64,000 bases of DNA from BOG-908 sp963848205 (GCA_963848205.1 CAWKCV010000003.1:248001-312000), one strand, 5' to 3'; numbered from the stretch's first letter, positions 49,872 to 58,452 are shown. The notes: a model not told the origin generated them from the letters alone. Translations and numbers: made by a program.

Positions 49872-50567
49872 TCACGCTGCGAGCGCTTGGGTGATGCTCT
49901 CGAATAGCGGTTTGCCGTCGGTGCCGCCGAGGAGGGGGTCCACGAGGTCTTCGGGGTGGGGCATGAGGCCGAGGGTGCGAAAGTTTTCGCTGTAGATGCC
50001 GGCGATGGCGCCGAGGCTGCCGTTGGGGTTGGCTGACGGGGTGAGATTGCCGTCGGGGTCGGTGTAGCGGAAGGCGACGCGGCCTTCGGATTCGATGGCG
50101 TGGATGGTTTCGGGGGTGGCGAAGTAGTTGCCGTCGCCGTGGGCCATCGGGGCTCGGATGATTTGGCCCGGTGTGTAGAGGGCGGTGAAGGGGGGGGCGG
50201 CGCGTTCGACGCGGAGGTGGCAGTCTCGGCTGATGAAGCGGAGGGTGGCGTTGCGGAGGAGGGCGCCGGGGAGGAGGCCGGCTTCGGTGAGGATCTGGAA
50301 GCCGTTGCAGATGCCAAGGATGTGGCCGCCCTTCACCGCGAATTCGTGGATGGCGGGCATGATGGGGGAGTGGGCGGCCATGGCGCCGCAGCGGAGATAG
50401 TCGCCGTGGCTGAAGCCGCCGGGGATGACGAGGAGGTCGAGATTCGGGGGGAAGGTGGTTTGCTGGTGCCAGATTTGGGCGGGGGTGCGGCCGGTGGCGG
50501 CGTGCAGGGCGATAGCCACGTCTCGTTCGCGGTTGGTGCCGGGGAAGATGACGATGGCGGCGTGCAT
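49872..50567 (-). CDS. purQ: phosphoribosylformylglycinamidine synthase subunit PurQ
   Basis: 231 residues. Class I glutamine amidotransferase with GFSHGDYLRCGAMAA, the nucleophile Cys in ILGICNGFQILTEAGLLPGAL and the His-Glu of GLMPHPED. It supplies ammonia to PurL. The start at 50567 (ATGCACGCCGCCATC) fits the family. Confidence 0.96.
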   Translation of the reverse strand: MHAAIVIFPGTNRERDVAIALHAATGRTPAQIWHQQTTFPPNLDLLVIPGGFSHGDYLRCGAMAAHSPIMPAIHEFAVKGGHILGICNGFQILTEAGLLPGALLRNATLRFISRDCHLRVERAAPPFTALYTPGQIIRAPMAHGDGNYFATPETIHAIESEGRVAFRYTDPDGNLTPSANPNGSLGAIAGIYSENFRTLGLMPHPEDLVDPLLGGTDGKPLFESITQALAA

Positions 50568-50641
50568 GGGCGCGGACGGCTCCTGGCGGGAGACGCCTTC
50601 TAGCACGATGGGGCAGCGAGGTTCCAAGCGGCCGGCGGCCG

Positions 50642-50694
50642 TGAGCGTGCAGCAGAAGTTTTTTGGTCCTTTTTTTCAAAAAAAGGACTGCTGT
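50642..50694 (-). repeat. HPR-A repeat copy 30
   Basis: A GAGCGTGCAGC lead, then AGAAGTTTTTTGGTCC, a T-run / A-run hairpin and GGACTGCTG. It lies upstream of purQ, with no intact gene on its right. Confidence 0.83.
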
Positions 50695-50910
50695 TGTGGT
50701 TTTGCAACGACGCGGCGTGCGCGAGACGTGTCTGGGCGCGCCTGCGCGGCACGTTCGTGCAGCGTGTGGATGGTGCGATGCGGGACGTGCGTGGGCTCGT
50801 CTGCGTTGCACGTTGTGCAGCGTCAAACGGACCGAGATGCGACAGAGGGCAACTACCGCCGGATCATTTCAGTGACTTCAAGTCGTGGGGAGTTGAGTTA
50901 CGCGTAAATA

Positions 50911-50958
50911 GCAAAAGTTTTTTGGTCCTTTTTTTCAAAAAAGGACTGCTTGCTTGCC
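50911..50958 (-). repeat. HPR-A repeat copy 31
   Basis: GCAAAAGTTTTTTGGTCC, a T-run / A-run hairpin and GGACTGCTTGCTTG. It ends at the stop of the 50,960 gene. Confidence 0.88.
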
Positions 50959-50959
50959 T

Positions 50960-51526
50960 TTACCCGGAGGGCCCGCGCGCCTCGGACTTCACGTTGTCCC
51001 ACAGGGGCTTTTCCGCAGGCTTGGCGGGAGCGGGAGCGGGTTGGGGGAAGCGGGCGTTGAGGGCGGCGGCGAAGGCGCGGTCTTTTTCGCGTTGGGCTTC
51101 GGCGTCGGTGATTGTTCTGCGTTCGGCGGCGAGGCGGGATTCGAGGATGATGGTTTCGCGCACGCAGCGGCAGAGTTGAACGAAGACGAGGTTCGGGTCG
51201 GGGTCGCTGGGCAGGCGGGGAATGCGCGGGGTGTGTGTGCGCGGGGCGTTTGCGCGTGAGGCGTTGGCGAGCGAGGTGTTGGCGAGCGAGGTGGGGCGGG
51301 ACTGGTGCGTGCTGGCGGGTTCGGGTTCGGGTTCGGCGAGGGCACGATCGGCGGCGGCGCGGGCGAGCTGCATGGCGATATCGGCCATTTCGCGGCAGAG
51401 GCGCAGGTGGCGCGCGCTTCGCTCGGCGTGTTCGTCGCGGATGGGTGTGGTGGCGTTCAGGATGTGTGACCCGGCTCTGCGTTCGATGAGAACGTAGGAA
51501 GAACACAGATGGGCGGATCTGGGCAA
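50960..51526 (-). CDS. hypothetical protein with DNA repeats, unknown
   Basis: 188 residues. The C-terminal part (FVQLCRCVRETIILESRLAA, then DAEAQREKDRAFAAALNARF) looks conserved and helical. The middle is a Pro/Thr/Ala linker with SLANTSLANASRANAP encoded by 15-bp tandem units near 51,255-51,300. Two cysteines (LCRC) are present. Start uncertain; internal ATGs exist at MADIAMQLAR. No function can be assigned. Confidence 0.6.
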   Translation of the reverse strand: MPRSAHLCSSYVLIERRAGSHILNATTPIRDEHAERSARHLRLCREMADIAMQLARAAADRALAEPEPEPASTHQSRPTSLANTSLANASRANAPRTHTPRIPRLPSDPDPNLVFVQLCRCVRETIILESRLAAERRTITDAEAQREKDRAFAAALNARFPQPAPAPAKPAEKPLWDNVKSEARGPSG

Positions 51527-51586
51527 GTTTCAGGAAGGGCGGGATGTTGTTGGCGCCGCTCGTAAACCCGGGCGTGGGTCCGGTGG

Positions 51587-51866
51587 GTGGCGAGGGTGGT
51601 CGGCACCACCTACATGCCTACCGATCAGGTGTATAAGCGGGTGGAAATCGGATCAACGTGGTATGCCGCGTCCATGCAGCGGACGGGGTTGAACACGGAA
51701 GCGAAGCTACTTTTGCTGGCACATGCGTTCGAGACGTTCCCGTGCATACCGACGGAGTTCCGCACGCATGTTTTCGATACGCAGAGCCGGCGAGCGATCG
51801 AGCGACTGGGCGCGAGGCTGGATGGCGTGTTGCGCAGCCATCAGCACAAAATGAAAAAGTCGTTTG
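51587..51866 (+). pseudogene. GNAT acetyltransferase remnant cut by an HPR-A repeat
   Basis: VEIGSTWYAASMQRTGLNTE, AKLLLLAHAFETFPCIPTEF and RTHVFDTQSRRAIERLGARL are the middle of a RimJ/RimL-type N-acetyltransferase, with the acetyl-CoA region and the LDGVLRSHQ end. The N-terminal third is missing. The usual tail after RSH (RDTVVYSI type) is replaced by HPR-A copy 32, so the frame ends in repeat-coded residues. Not expected to be active. Confidence 0.75.
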
Positions 51867-51896
51867 CTTCTTTTCTTCAGAAAAGAAGATTCCTCC
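51849..51896 (-). repeat. HPR-A repeat copy 32
   Basis: AAAATGAAAAAGTCGTTTGC, a CTTCTTTTC / GAAAAGAAG hairpin with loop TTCA, and ATTCCTCC. It terminates the GNAT remnant and also lies 3' of the leftward gene at 51,920. Confidence 0.82.
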
Positions 51897-51919
51897 TAAA
51901 TACCTGATCCCGTCCAGCT

Positions 51920-52615
51920 TCAGGGCAGCGCAATCGTCGCCTGCAATCCGGTAGAAGCGCAGTTCGGCGGGTTGGCCGCGCCATCCACGATGAAGTTGAT
52001 GCGGTCGCCGGCGGCAACGCTGACGCTGATCGTCCGGGTGCCGGTGCTGCCGATGCTTTGCGCATTGGGCGAAATCAAAAATCCTGAGGCCAGCGCGCCA
52101 TTGCCGCTATTTCTTTCGATCGACCAGTTGATGCCAGCGCCCGCGCCCCCGCAGCTCCAATCCAGGGCGGTGATGTTGTAGGTGATGGTAGCGGTGCCGG
52201 CGGCGGGCGCCAGAAAGCTTTCGATAGCGGGAAAGCCGTAGCCGGGATGGTAGATCAAGCTCTGTCCGGCGAGGCTGATGGTCTGCCCGTTCGATACGAA
52301 GGTGACGGCGGTGGCCGCTTTGTTGGATGCGAAGAAGGGAACACCGAAGGCCGCGCCTGGCGTATCCCAATCCTTCAGGGTTGCAGCTTTGCCGTGGCGC
52401 TTGACGGCCAGCGTGCCCTTGCTGGTCAGCAGCATGTAATTGCCATCATGGCCCTGACCATCCCCGAAGCGATAGGACCAGGTGCTGGCGGCGGTATTCT
52501 GCTTGGCGCTGAACTGCGCGGCGGCGCTGTAGGTGGTGGCGGAGGCCGGGGCGGCGGCGAGGCCGGCCGCAAGACCAGGCGCGAGCATCTTTCCGAGGTG
52601 AAATTGCATTTTCAT
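51920..52615 (-). CDS. secreted protein, unknown
   Basis: 231 residues. A signal peptide (KMLAPGLAAGLAAAPASA) is followed by TYSAAAQFSAKQNTAASTWS, repeated beta strands and a final QSIGSTGTRTISVSVAAGDR and INFIVDGAAN. This is a beta-sandwich-like extracellular protein resembling those with PEP-CTERM tails, but without the tail. No family is certain. It appears to be alone between repeats. Confidence 0.7.
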   Translation of the reverse strand: MKMQFHLGKMLAPGLAAGLAAAPASATTYSAAAQFSAKQNTAASTWSYRFGDGQGHDGNYMLLTSKGTLAVKRHGKAATLKDWDTPGAAFGVPFFASNKAATAVTFVSNGQTISLAGQSLIYHPGYGFPAIESFLAPAAGTATITYNITALDWSCGGAGAGINWSIERNSGNGALASGFLISPNAQSIGSTGTRTISVSVAAGDRINFIVDGAANPPNCASTGLQATIALP

Positions 52616-52712
52616 GACATTTTCCCTTTCATGTCGTGTGATTTTGCAAGTTCCAAATGAGTTTGGCATCGTACCGAAAACTCCGCAAGCCGCGGCCTTG
52701 CCGTCGGCGCGG

Positions 52713-52745
52713 GTTCAAAAAAGAAGTCTTTCTTCCTGTTCTGAG
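52713..52745. repeat. possible decayed HPR-A copy 33
   Basis: TTCAAAAAAGAAGTCTTTC, TTCCTGTTCTGAGAAGC. It keeps only parts of the hairpin, just past the response-regulator stop. Low confidence. Confidence 0.4.
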
Positions 52746-52753
52746 AAGCAAGA

Positions 52754-53362
52754 TCACAGCAGATCGAGTGCGCGTGCCCGAGACGCGGTGTCGGTTCTGT
52801 TGCGGGTGCCCAGGATCGCCTGGATGGTTGCGAGGTGTGTTTTGACGGTGGCGGCTGCGAGGCCGAGGGCGAGGGCGATTTCCTTGTTGGACTGGCCATT
52901 CGCGGCGAGGCGGAGGACGCCGAGTTGGCGGTCGCTGAGAAGCGCGCGTGGGGCTGCCGGTTTTGCGGTGGCGATTTCGAGCAGGCGGGAGGGGAGGTAG
53001 CGGCCGCCGGCCTCGATGAGGCGGAGGGCGGCTTCGATGATGGCGACGCTGGCGGTTTTGGGTGCGAAGCCGGCGATGCCAAGTGCGAGAAGATCGAGGA
53101 GGAGACGGTCGTCTTCGGTTCCGGTGACGACGAGGATGGCGATGTCAGGTGCCGCGCGGCGCAGGCCGGCGATGCCGGCGAGCGGGTCGGCGCCGGGCAT
53201 GGTGAGGTCGGCGATGCAGCAATCATGGCCAGGTGCGGCGGCCCAGGCGGAGGGGAAATCATGCGCGGTGGTGACGCGCGCTTCGGGCCAGCCGATGCGC
53301 ACGGTGCCGGCGAGCGCTTCGCGGACGAGGGCGTGGTCGTCGCAGATCAGGCAGGCTTTCAC
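52754..53362 (-). CDS. LuxR/NarL-family response regulator
   Basis: 202 residues. Receiver domain with MKACLICDDHALVREALAG (acidic pair), CCIADLTMPGADP (phosphorylatable Asp) and AGFAPKTASV (Lys). The C-terminal LuxR HTH is LSDRQLGVLRLAANGQSNKE followed by IALALGLAAATVKTHL. Its ATG overlaps the kinase stop (ATGA), so it is the partner of that kinase. Confidence 0.95.
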   Translation of the reverse strand: MKACLICDDHALVREALAGTVRIGWPEARVTTAHDFPSAWAAAPGHDCCIADLTMPGADPLAGIAGLRRAAPDIAILVVTGTEDDRLLLDLLALGIAGFAPKTASVAIIEAALRLIEAGGRYLPSRLLEIATAKPAAPRALLSDRQLGVLRLAANGQSNKEIALALGLAAATVKTHLATIQAILGTRNRTDTASRARALDLL

Positions 53363-54714
53363 GAGGGGTGGGTTCGTGTGGCGGGGTGGTCATCGAATGC
53401 GGCCGGAAATTCGAGGTAGAAGGCGGCGCCGCGGCGCCAGCGGGGGTCGAGGCCAGCGACGCCACCCATCAGGGCGGCGAGGCGGCGGACGGAGGCGAGG
53501 CCGAGGCCGAAGCCTGCGGGCACGGCGCCCGGTGTGCTGGAGCCCTGGTAGTAGTCTTCGAAGATGTGGCCGGCGTCGAGGCGGCTGACGCCGACGCCGT
53601 CGTCGATGACCCAGAGGCGGATGGCGGCGGGGCCGTGCCGGCGGGCGGCGAGCAGGACACGGCTTCCGTGGCTGTGGGTGAGGGCGTTGTGGACGAGGTT
53701 GCTGATGGCGCGCTCGATGAGGGTGTGGTCGAGCAGCAAGGCGTGAGCGTGGGCGGCCACGCGCAGGTGCATGCCTTTGAGCGCGGCGGCGGGGCGGTTT
53801 TGGGCGGCGACGCGTTCGAGGAACGGTGGCAGGACGATTTGGGACGGGTGCGGTTTGACGGCGTCGGCGGCCAGGCGGAGGTGGGCGAGCATTTGCGAGA
53901 GGAGCTGGTCGGCGGCGGCGAGGCCGTTTCGGACGCCGTCGATTGCGGAGTCGCGCAGAACGCCGTTCGGGGCGCGGACGCTTTGGTCGAAGAAGAGGGC
54001 GACGGCTTGGAGGGGCTGGCCGAGATCGTGCGAGACGGAGGCGATGAACTTGGTGTTGGCGTCGCGCTGGGCGGCGACTTCGCCGAGCATTTCGTTGAGC
54101 TGGCGGGCGGAGGCGTCGCTGGCCAGGCGGGCGGCGACGGTTTCGGCCACCGTGCCGTTCAGGGCGTTGCTGAGGAAGATGAGCATACAGGCGTAACCGA
54201 ACACGTAGATGGCGGCGAGATGCGCGAGAGGTTCGGGGCGGGTGGCGAGGAAGATGGCGAGTGAGCCGAGCATTGCGGCGACGCCGGCGCGGTTGGCGGT
54301 CACGTTTTCGGGGCTGCAGATGATCTGTATCGGATTGCAGCCGACCAGGAAGAGGGCGCACATCGTTTGTGCGCTGGGAGATGCGTGGGGCATGACGGCC
54401 CAGATGACGCCGAGGCAGGCGAGGTTGCTGCCGATGATGATGGCGTTGGCGATCCAGCGCCAGAGGATGACGCGTTCCTGCGCGGAGGGTCGGCGGATGG
54501 CCATGATCAGCGTGGCGGCGATCCAAAGCGCTATGAAAGCAACGATATAGGTGATGACCCATCTGTTCTGGGCCGGTTCGTCGTGGCGCAGGCCGGTATA
54601 GATCAGGCAGCAGGTGAGGGTGAAGAACAGCAGTGTGACGAGGCTGGCAGCGATCTGCGGCCGCAACGGGTGGGTGATGGCGTAACTCTCGCCGGCAGTG
54701 GGCGCGCGCTCCAT
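53359..54714 (-). CDS. sensor histidine kinase (membrane)
   Basis: 451 residues. About six helices (residues 20-195), then HisKA with FIASVSHDLGQPLQAVALFF (phospho-His), and a HATPase domain with SNLVHNALTHSHGSRVLL, VIDDGVGVS and GFGLGLASVRRLAALMG. The HDLGQPLQA motif is typical of kinases paired with LuxR-type regulators, as with the following gene. The signal is unknown. Confidence 0.93.
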   Translation of the reverse strand: MERAPTAGESYAITHPLRPQIAASLVTLLFFTLTCCLIYTGLRHDEPAQNRWVITYIVAFIALWIAATLIMAIRRPSAQERVILWRWIANAIIIGSNLACLGVIWAVMPHASPSAQTMCALFLVGCNPIQIICSPENVTANRAGVAAMLGSLAIFLATRPEPLAHLAAIYVFGYACMLIFLSNALNGTVAETVAARLASDASARQLNEMLGEVAAQRDANTKFIASVSHDLGQPLQAVALFFDQSVRAPNGVLRDSAIDGVRNGLAAADQLLSQMLAHLRLAADAVKPHPSQIVLPPFLERVAAQNRPAAALKGMHLRVAAHAHALLLDHTLIERAISNLVHNALTHSHGSRVLLAARRHGPAAIRLWVIDDGVGVSRLDAGHIFEDYYQGSSTPGAVPAGFGLGLASVRRLAALMGGVAGLDPRWRRGAAFYLEFPAAFDDHPATRTHPS

Positions 54715-54849
54715 GGCCGAGTTTCACCCTGCCGTTTGCTACCGTCAATTGAGGCGGGTTAGGCCATCTGGCTCCACCGTCTGGCCGATGACGGATGGGG
54801 TAGGCAAGGCTAGGTCGGCGGCAGGACATTTCTGCTGGAGATCGAGATC

Positions 54850-56118
54850 ATGCGTACGACATTGCTGTGTTGCATTGCGGTGATTGCTGCCACGCCGGCG
54901 GGTGCGGTCAATTGGCCGCAGCCAGGGCTGACGGCGGGGCATATCGGTTTGAACAAGGCGGAGACGGTCTTGGGGGCGGGCAATGTCGGCAGCCTGAAGC
55001 AGAGATGGTCTTTGCCGATCGCGTCCGGCATTCAGGGCGCACCGCCTTTGGAGCTGAACGGCATTGTTTACGTGCAGGGCGGCGATGGCACGGATTACGC
55101 TGTCGGCAGCAGGAGCGGGAAGGTGTTGTGGAGTTTTGCGGGCGGCTTTTCGCTCGGGCTCACACTCGGGGACAACCGGGTTTTCACGAGTTGCAATCTC
55201 GACGCGAACCGACATGCCGGCATTTGTGCGCTCGATGCGGCGACGGGTGCGGTGGTCTGGAAAACGGCTGTGCCGGACTGCGGCGGCGGCGTGGCGCCGT
55301 TTTCGAGCGCGCCGAACAATGTGCCGGTTTACGATCGCGGGATGGTGTTTTTTGCGGCGGGTTTCGGCGGATTCAACAGCGCGTGCTCGGGCGATACGGT
55401 TTTCGGCGTGAATGCCGCGACGGGAGCGACAGTCTGGGCTGTTGCGGAGAATCTTGTGGACAAGAGCGACGGTTTGCCGTTTGCGATCGATAAGGACCGG
55501 GTGTTTTACACGACCGGAGGTGCTACTGCGTATATCTGCTCGGTGGCTGAAGCGAGCGGGTCCGGCAATGTGTGTTCGGCGCCGCTGAGCGGTTCGTTTG
55601 CCGACAGTGCGACGTTGTCGGTCAGCGGCGGGAAGGTTTTCAGTGTTTATCAGGACAACTCGGGAAATACGATCTTCACCGCGTTCAGTGAGGCGACGCT
55701 GGCGGTTGCGTGGAGCCATTTCGCGACGGGGGGCACGTCGAATTACAGCCGTTTCGCGCCGACGATTGCCAATGGTCTTGCGTATTTCTTTGCAGGCAGC
55801 AACGGGCTTGGCAGCCTTTACGCGTTTTCGGCGAAGACTGGAGCGGCAGTTTGGACCTATGCGTGCGACAGTTCCACCACGGGCTGTGTGTCTTCGGGTG
55901 TGTCGGCCGCCAATGGCGTGCTTTACGCTGCGTGCGGACGACAGACGACGGCGCAGGGGGATTTGTGTGCGTTCGACGCCAAGACGGGTGCGGTGCTGCG
56001 GGTCTATGGTCCGTTGCACGGCAACTCCGGCAGTACGTCGACGCCGCTTGTGGCCAATGGGGCGGAGATTGCGGCGTGTGGTGATAGTAGCGGCGATCTT
56101 TGCAAGTTCGCGCCTTAG
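54850..56118 (+). CDS. secreted PQQ-like beta-propeller protein
   Basis: 422 residues. A signal peptide (MRTTLLCCIAVIAATPAGA) precedes seven or eight propeller blades, each like GICALDAATGAVVWKTAVPD, YAFSAKTGAAVWTYA or LCAFDAKTGAVLRVYG. The AxDAxTGxxxW pattern is the PQQ-binding repeat of quinoprotein dehydrogenases and BamB. No catalytic Ca/Asp pair or Cys-Cys ring is evident, so it could be structural or a binding protein. Eleven or more Cys residues suggest disulfides. Confidence 0.82.
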   Translation: MRTTLLCCIAVIAATPAGAVNWPQPGLTAGHIGLNKAETVLGAGNVGSLKQRWSLPIASGIQGAPPLELNGIVYVQGGDGTDYAVGSRSGKVLWSFAGGFSLGLTLGDNRVFTSCNLDANRHAGICALDAATGAVVWKTAVPDCGGGVAPFSSAPNNVPVYDRGMVFFAAGFGGFNSACSGDTVFGVNAATGATVWAVAENLVDKSDGLPFAIDKDRVFYTTGGATAYICSVAEASGSGNVCSAPLSGSFADSATLSVSGGKVFSVYQDNSGNTIFTAFSEATLAVAWSHFATGGTSNYSRFAPTIANGLAYFFAGSNGLGSLYAFSAKTGAAVWTYACDSSTTGCVSSGVSAANGVLYAACGRQTTAQGDLCAFDAKTGAVLRVYGPLHGNSGSTSTPLVANGAEIAACGDSSGDLCKFAP

Positions 56119-56220
56119 GGTTTGCGGTTTGGCAGCGGCGGGTTTTCACCTTGTCGCTGCTTTGAGCGACGCAGATGACAGCGCCGCCGACGGATCAGGC
56201 GAACCGTTACCAAAAGGTTC

Positions 56221-56276
56221 GCGACAGCAACAGCAAAAGTCTTTTGCTTCTTTTCTTCAGAAAAGAAGGCCTTGCT
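56221..56276 (-). repeat. HPR-A repeat copy 34
   Basis: A GCGACAGCAACAGC box, then AAAAGTCTTTTGCTTC, TTTTC / GAAAA arms with TTCA loop, and GGCCTTGC. It lies about 30 bp past the stop of the leftward gene at 56,307. Confidence 0.88.
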
Positions 56277-56306
56277 TATCTGCCGTATACTATAGGCGTG
56301 GTACGG

Positions 56307-56648
56307 TCAGGGGCCGTAGCTGAAGCCGTCGTAGCCGTAACCCGGGGTGGCGTAGGGAACGCTGTAGTAGGCGTCGGGGAAGTGGCCGTCGGGCGGTAAG
56401 GGCGGGGCAAAGGGTGGGCGGTCGGCGGCGCCGGCGAAGTGGCGGGCGCGGACATGGTTGAACATGCAGCGTTGGTAGGCGGCGTCGTAGCGGTGGGCGG
56501 CGGTGGCGCCGGTGGCGCCGGCGATGGCGGCCGTGCCGGCGTGGCGGCAGGCGTTTTCGTCGTCGGCGAAATCGGTGAAGCCGCTGGCGTGGGCGGGGAG
56601 GGCGATGGCGGCGATCAGGAAGGTGGCGGTCAGGAGGGTGGCTTGCAT
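56307..56648 (-). CDS. secreted small protein, unknown
   Basis: 113 residues. Signal peptide (MQATLLTATFLIAAIALPAHA), then FTDFADDENACRHAGTAAIA, RYDAAYQRCMFNHVRARH and a Pro/Tyr/Gly-rich tail. The two Cys separated by about 28 residues (NAC...RC) probably form a disulfide. The motif AAYQRCM(x)xG recalls small glycine-zipper-like envelope proteins, but no family is certain. Confidence 0.65.
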   Translation of the reverse strand: MQATLLTATFLIAAIALPAHASGFTDFADDENACRHAGTAAIAGATGATAAHRYDAAYQRCMFNHVRARHFAGAADRPPFAPPLPPDGHFPDAYYSVPYATPGYGYDGFSYGP

Positions 56649-56668
56649 GCGGCGACAACGCCTGGAGG

Positions 56669-56756
56669 GGAAGCAAGGCCTTCTTTTTTGAAAAAAAGAA
56701 GCAAAAAACTCTTGCTCCGCTGTCGCGCGACTCCTGCAGAAAAGAAGGCCTCCCCC
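56669..56756. repeat. HPR-A composite copy 35
   Basis: GCAAGGCCTTCTTTTTTG, AAAAAAAGAAG, CAAAAAACTCTTGC, a CTCCGCTGTCGCGCGAC box, then a short right arm CAGAAAAGAAGGCC. It stands between the 113-aa protein gene and the rsmB stop. Confidence 0.85.
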
Positions 56757-56759
56757 TCC

Positions 56760-57983
56760 CTAACGCTTCCCAAACCGCGCGACGAAAAACCCGTCCATGC
56801 CGCCGAGTTCGGGCCAGAAGGAGGGTAGGGTGCGGACGTGGCCTTCCGGGGTGAGGGCTTCGGGGAGGCAGGCGAGTTCGGCTGGGGTGAAGGGGGCGGG
56901 GGTGAGGCCGGCGGCCAGCGCGGTGGGCAGGCGCTGGAAGCCTTCTTCGGGTTGCAGCGAGCAGACGGCGTAGATGAGGCGGCCGCCGGAGCGGAGCATG
57001 GCGGCCGCGGCGGCGATGAGGCGGTCCTGGTTGGCGGTGAGGGTTGCGAGGTCGGACGGGCGTTTGGTGTGGGGCAGGTCGGGGTGTCGGCGGATGGTGC
57101 CGGTGGCCGAGCAGGGGGCGTCGAGGAGGACGGCGTCGAAGAGGGTTTCGGGGCGCCAGGCGATGGCGTCGGCGTGGATGAGGGTGGCGGGCAGGTTGAG
57201 GCGGGCAAGGTTTTCGCGCAGGCGGGGGAGGCGGCGCTCGTTGCTGTCGATGGCGGTGACGTGGGCGCCGGCGGCGGCGAGTTGGGCGGTTTTGCCGCCG
57301 GGGGCGGCGCAGAGGTCGGCGATGCGTTCGCCTGGTTGGGGGGCGAGGAGGCGGGCGGGGAGGGTGGCGGCGGCGTCCTGCACCCAGAAATGGCCGGCGG
57401 TGAAGCCGGGAAGGTCGGTGACGTGGGTGCCTGGAGGGAGGCGGTAGGAGCCGGTGGGGAGGAGGTGGGCACCTTCGGGTGGAGTTGTGTCGGGGAGGAG
57501 GGTGAGGTCGAGGGGAGCTTCTTGTTGGTGCGCGGTGGCGATGGCGCGGGCGTGCTGGCCCCAGCTCGACCAGAGCCATTGAGGGGTGTCGAGGCGGGGG
57601 GAGTCGAGGTCGGCGAGGGGCGCTGCGCCCGATTCGGCGACGCGGCGGAGGACGGCGTTGATGAGGCCGGCGAAGGGGGCGAGTTTCTGGGCGCGGGCGA
57701 GGTCGACGGACGTGCCGACGGCGGCGTGAGGCGGGGTTTCGAGGAAGAGGAGCTGGGCAGCGCCGAGCCTGAGGATGAGGCGGACGGCGTCGGGCGGGGC
57801 GCGTTTGAGGTGGGGTTCGAGGATGGCGTCGAGCGTGCCGGCGCGGCGGAGCACGCTGGCGGCCATGCGGTGGGCGGCGGCGCGGTCGCGCGGGGTGCCG
57901 GAGAGGTGGTCGAGCGCTTCGTCGAGCGGGCGGTGCTGGTCGAAGACGGCGCGGAGGAGTTTGAGGGCGAGGTCGCGGTCCAT
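56760..57983 (-). CDS. rsmB: 16S rRNA (cytosine-5-)-methyltransferase, RsmB/Nol1/Nop2/Sun family
   Basis: 407 residues. The NusB-like N-terminal RNA-binding domain (LRLGAAQLLFLETPPHAAVG) is followed by the SAM site IADLCAAPGGKTAQLAAAG and the two catalytic cysteines in VLLDAPCSATGTIRRHPDL and YAVCSLQPEEG. It methylates C967 (E. coli numbering) in 16S rRNA. The ATG at 57983 fits the family; the longer frame upstream is not conserved. Confidence 0.93.
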   Translation of the reverse strand: MDRDLALKLLRAVFDQHRPLDEALDHLSGTPRDRAAAHRMAASVLRRAGTLDAILEPHLKRAPPDAVRLILRLGAAQLLFLETPPHAAVGTSVDLARAQKLAPFAGLINAVLRRVAESGAAPLADLDSPRLDTPQWLWSSWGQHARAIATAHQQEAPLDLTLLPDTTPPEGAHLLPTGSYRLPPGTHVTDLPGFTAGHFWVQDAAATLPARLLAPQPGERIADLCAAPGGKTAQLAAAGAHVTAIDSNERRLPRLRENLARLNLPATLIHADAIAWRPETLFDAVLLDAPCSATGTIRRHPDLPHTKRPSDLATLTANQDRLIAAAAAMLRSGGRLIYAVCSLQPEEGFQRLPTALAAGLTPAPFTPAELACLPEALTPEGHVRTLPSFWPELGGMDGFFVARFGKR

Positions 57984-58452
57984 GGCGTGGGTAGGGCTGG
58001 TTTTTCGGCAGAAGGGAAGAGGGGGAGGTTCGGTTTGTGGAGGATGCGGCGGGGTTGGCGGGAGGATGCGCCGGCTGCGGATTGCTGCGCCGCAAAAGAA
58101 GTTCGCGTAACGTTTTGCCGCGTTGCAATATACCTGATGTGATTGCATTGGTGTGGTAATTGGCGGGCGAAAATGGAGCCGGCAATTACAATTACGGGGT
58201 GACGCGTGTTGCGTGGCCTTGATGGGGGCCGCTATATAAGTCATCGTTGAAATCTACAAGAAGCGACCTCTCATATTGCTGCAGTGCGGCATAGGTATAG
58301 TTGGGTTTACTGAGTTAAGTTGGTGTATCGCACAACTGTGTTCTGCTGTTGCTATCAGAATCAGATGGCGGCACGCGGCTGTTCCTGCTATGCAACATGG
58401 CGGTAGAACTCTTGCCACGGCTGAGTTGTACCCAGGTTCAACTAGGAGGATC
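57984..58452. promoter_or_regulatory. intergenic region with the HiPIP promoter
   Basis: 470 bp without a gene, less GC-rich than the surroundings (for example CGCTATATAAGTCATCG near 58,230). It separates the divergent rsmB and HiPIP genes. It contains a TGT-N12-ACA site (58,380-58,397). A long leader upstream of HiPIP is possible. Confidence 0.5.
58380..58397. promoter_or_regulatory. PpsR/CrtJ-like site upstream of the HiPIP gene
   Basis: TGTTCCTGCTATGCAACA matches TGT-N12-ACA exactly, the consensus bound by the photosynthesis repressor PpsR/CrtJ. It lies 55 bp before the ATG. The motif alone is short, so chance is possible; another exact match lies upstream of pufC. Confidence 0.5.

Larger units (their letters stand above)
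50568..50959. other. gene-poor interval upstream of purQ
   Basis: No gene is supported, and purS is not recognisable in any frame. It holds HPR-A copies 30 and 31 and an imperfect direct repeat: GCCTGCGCGGCACGTTCGTG (about 50,740) and CGTCTGCGTTGCACGTTGTG (about 50,798), both followed by CAGCGT, spaced about 60 bp. Confidence 0.55.
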
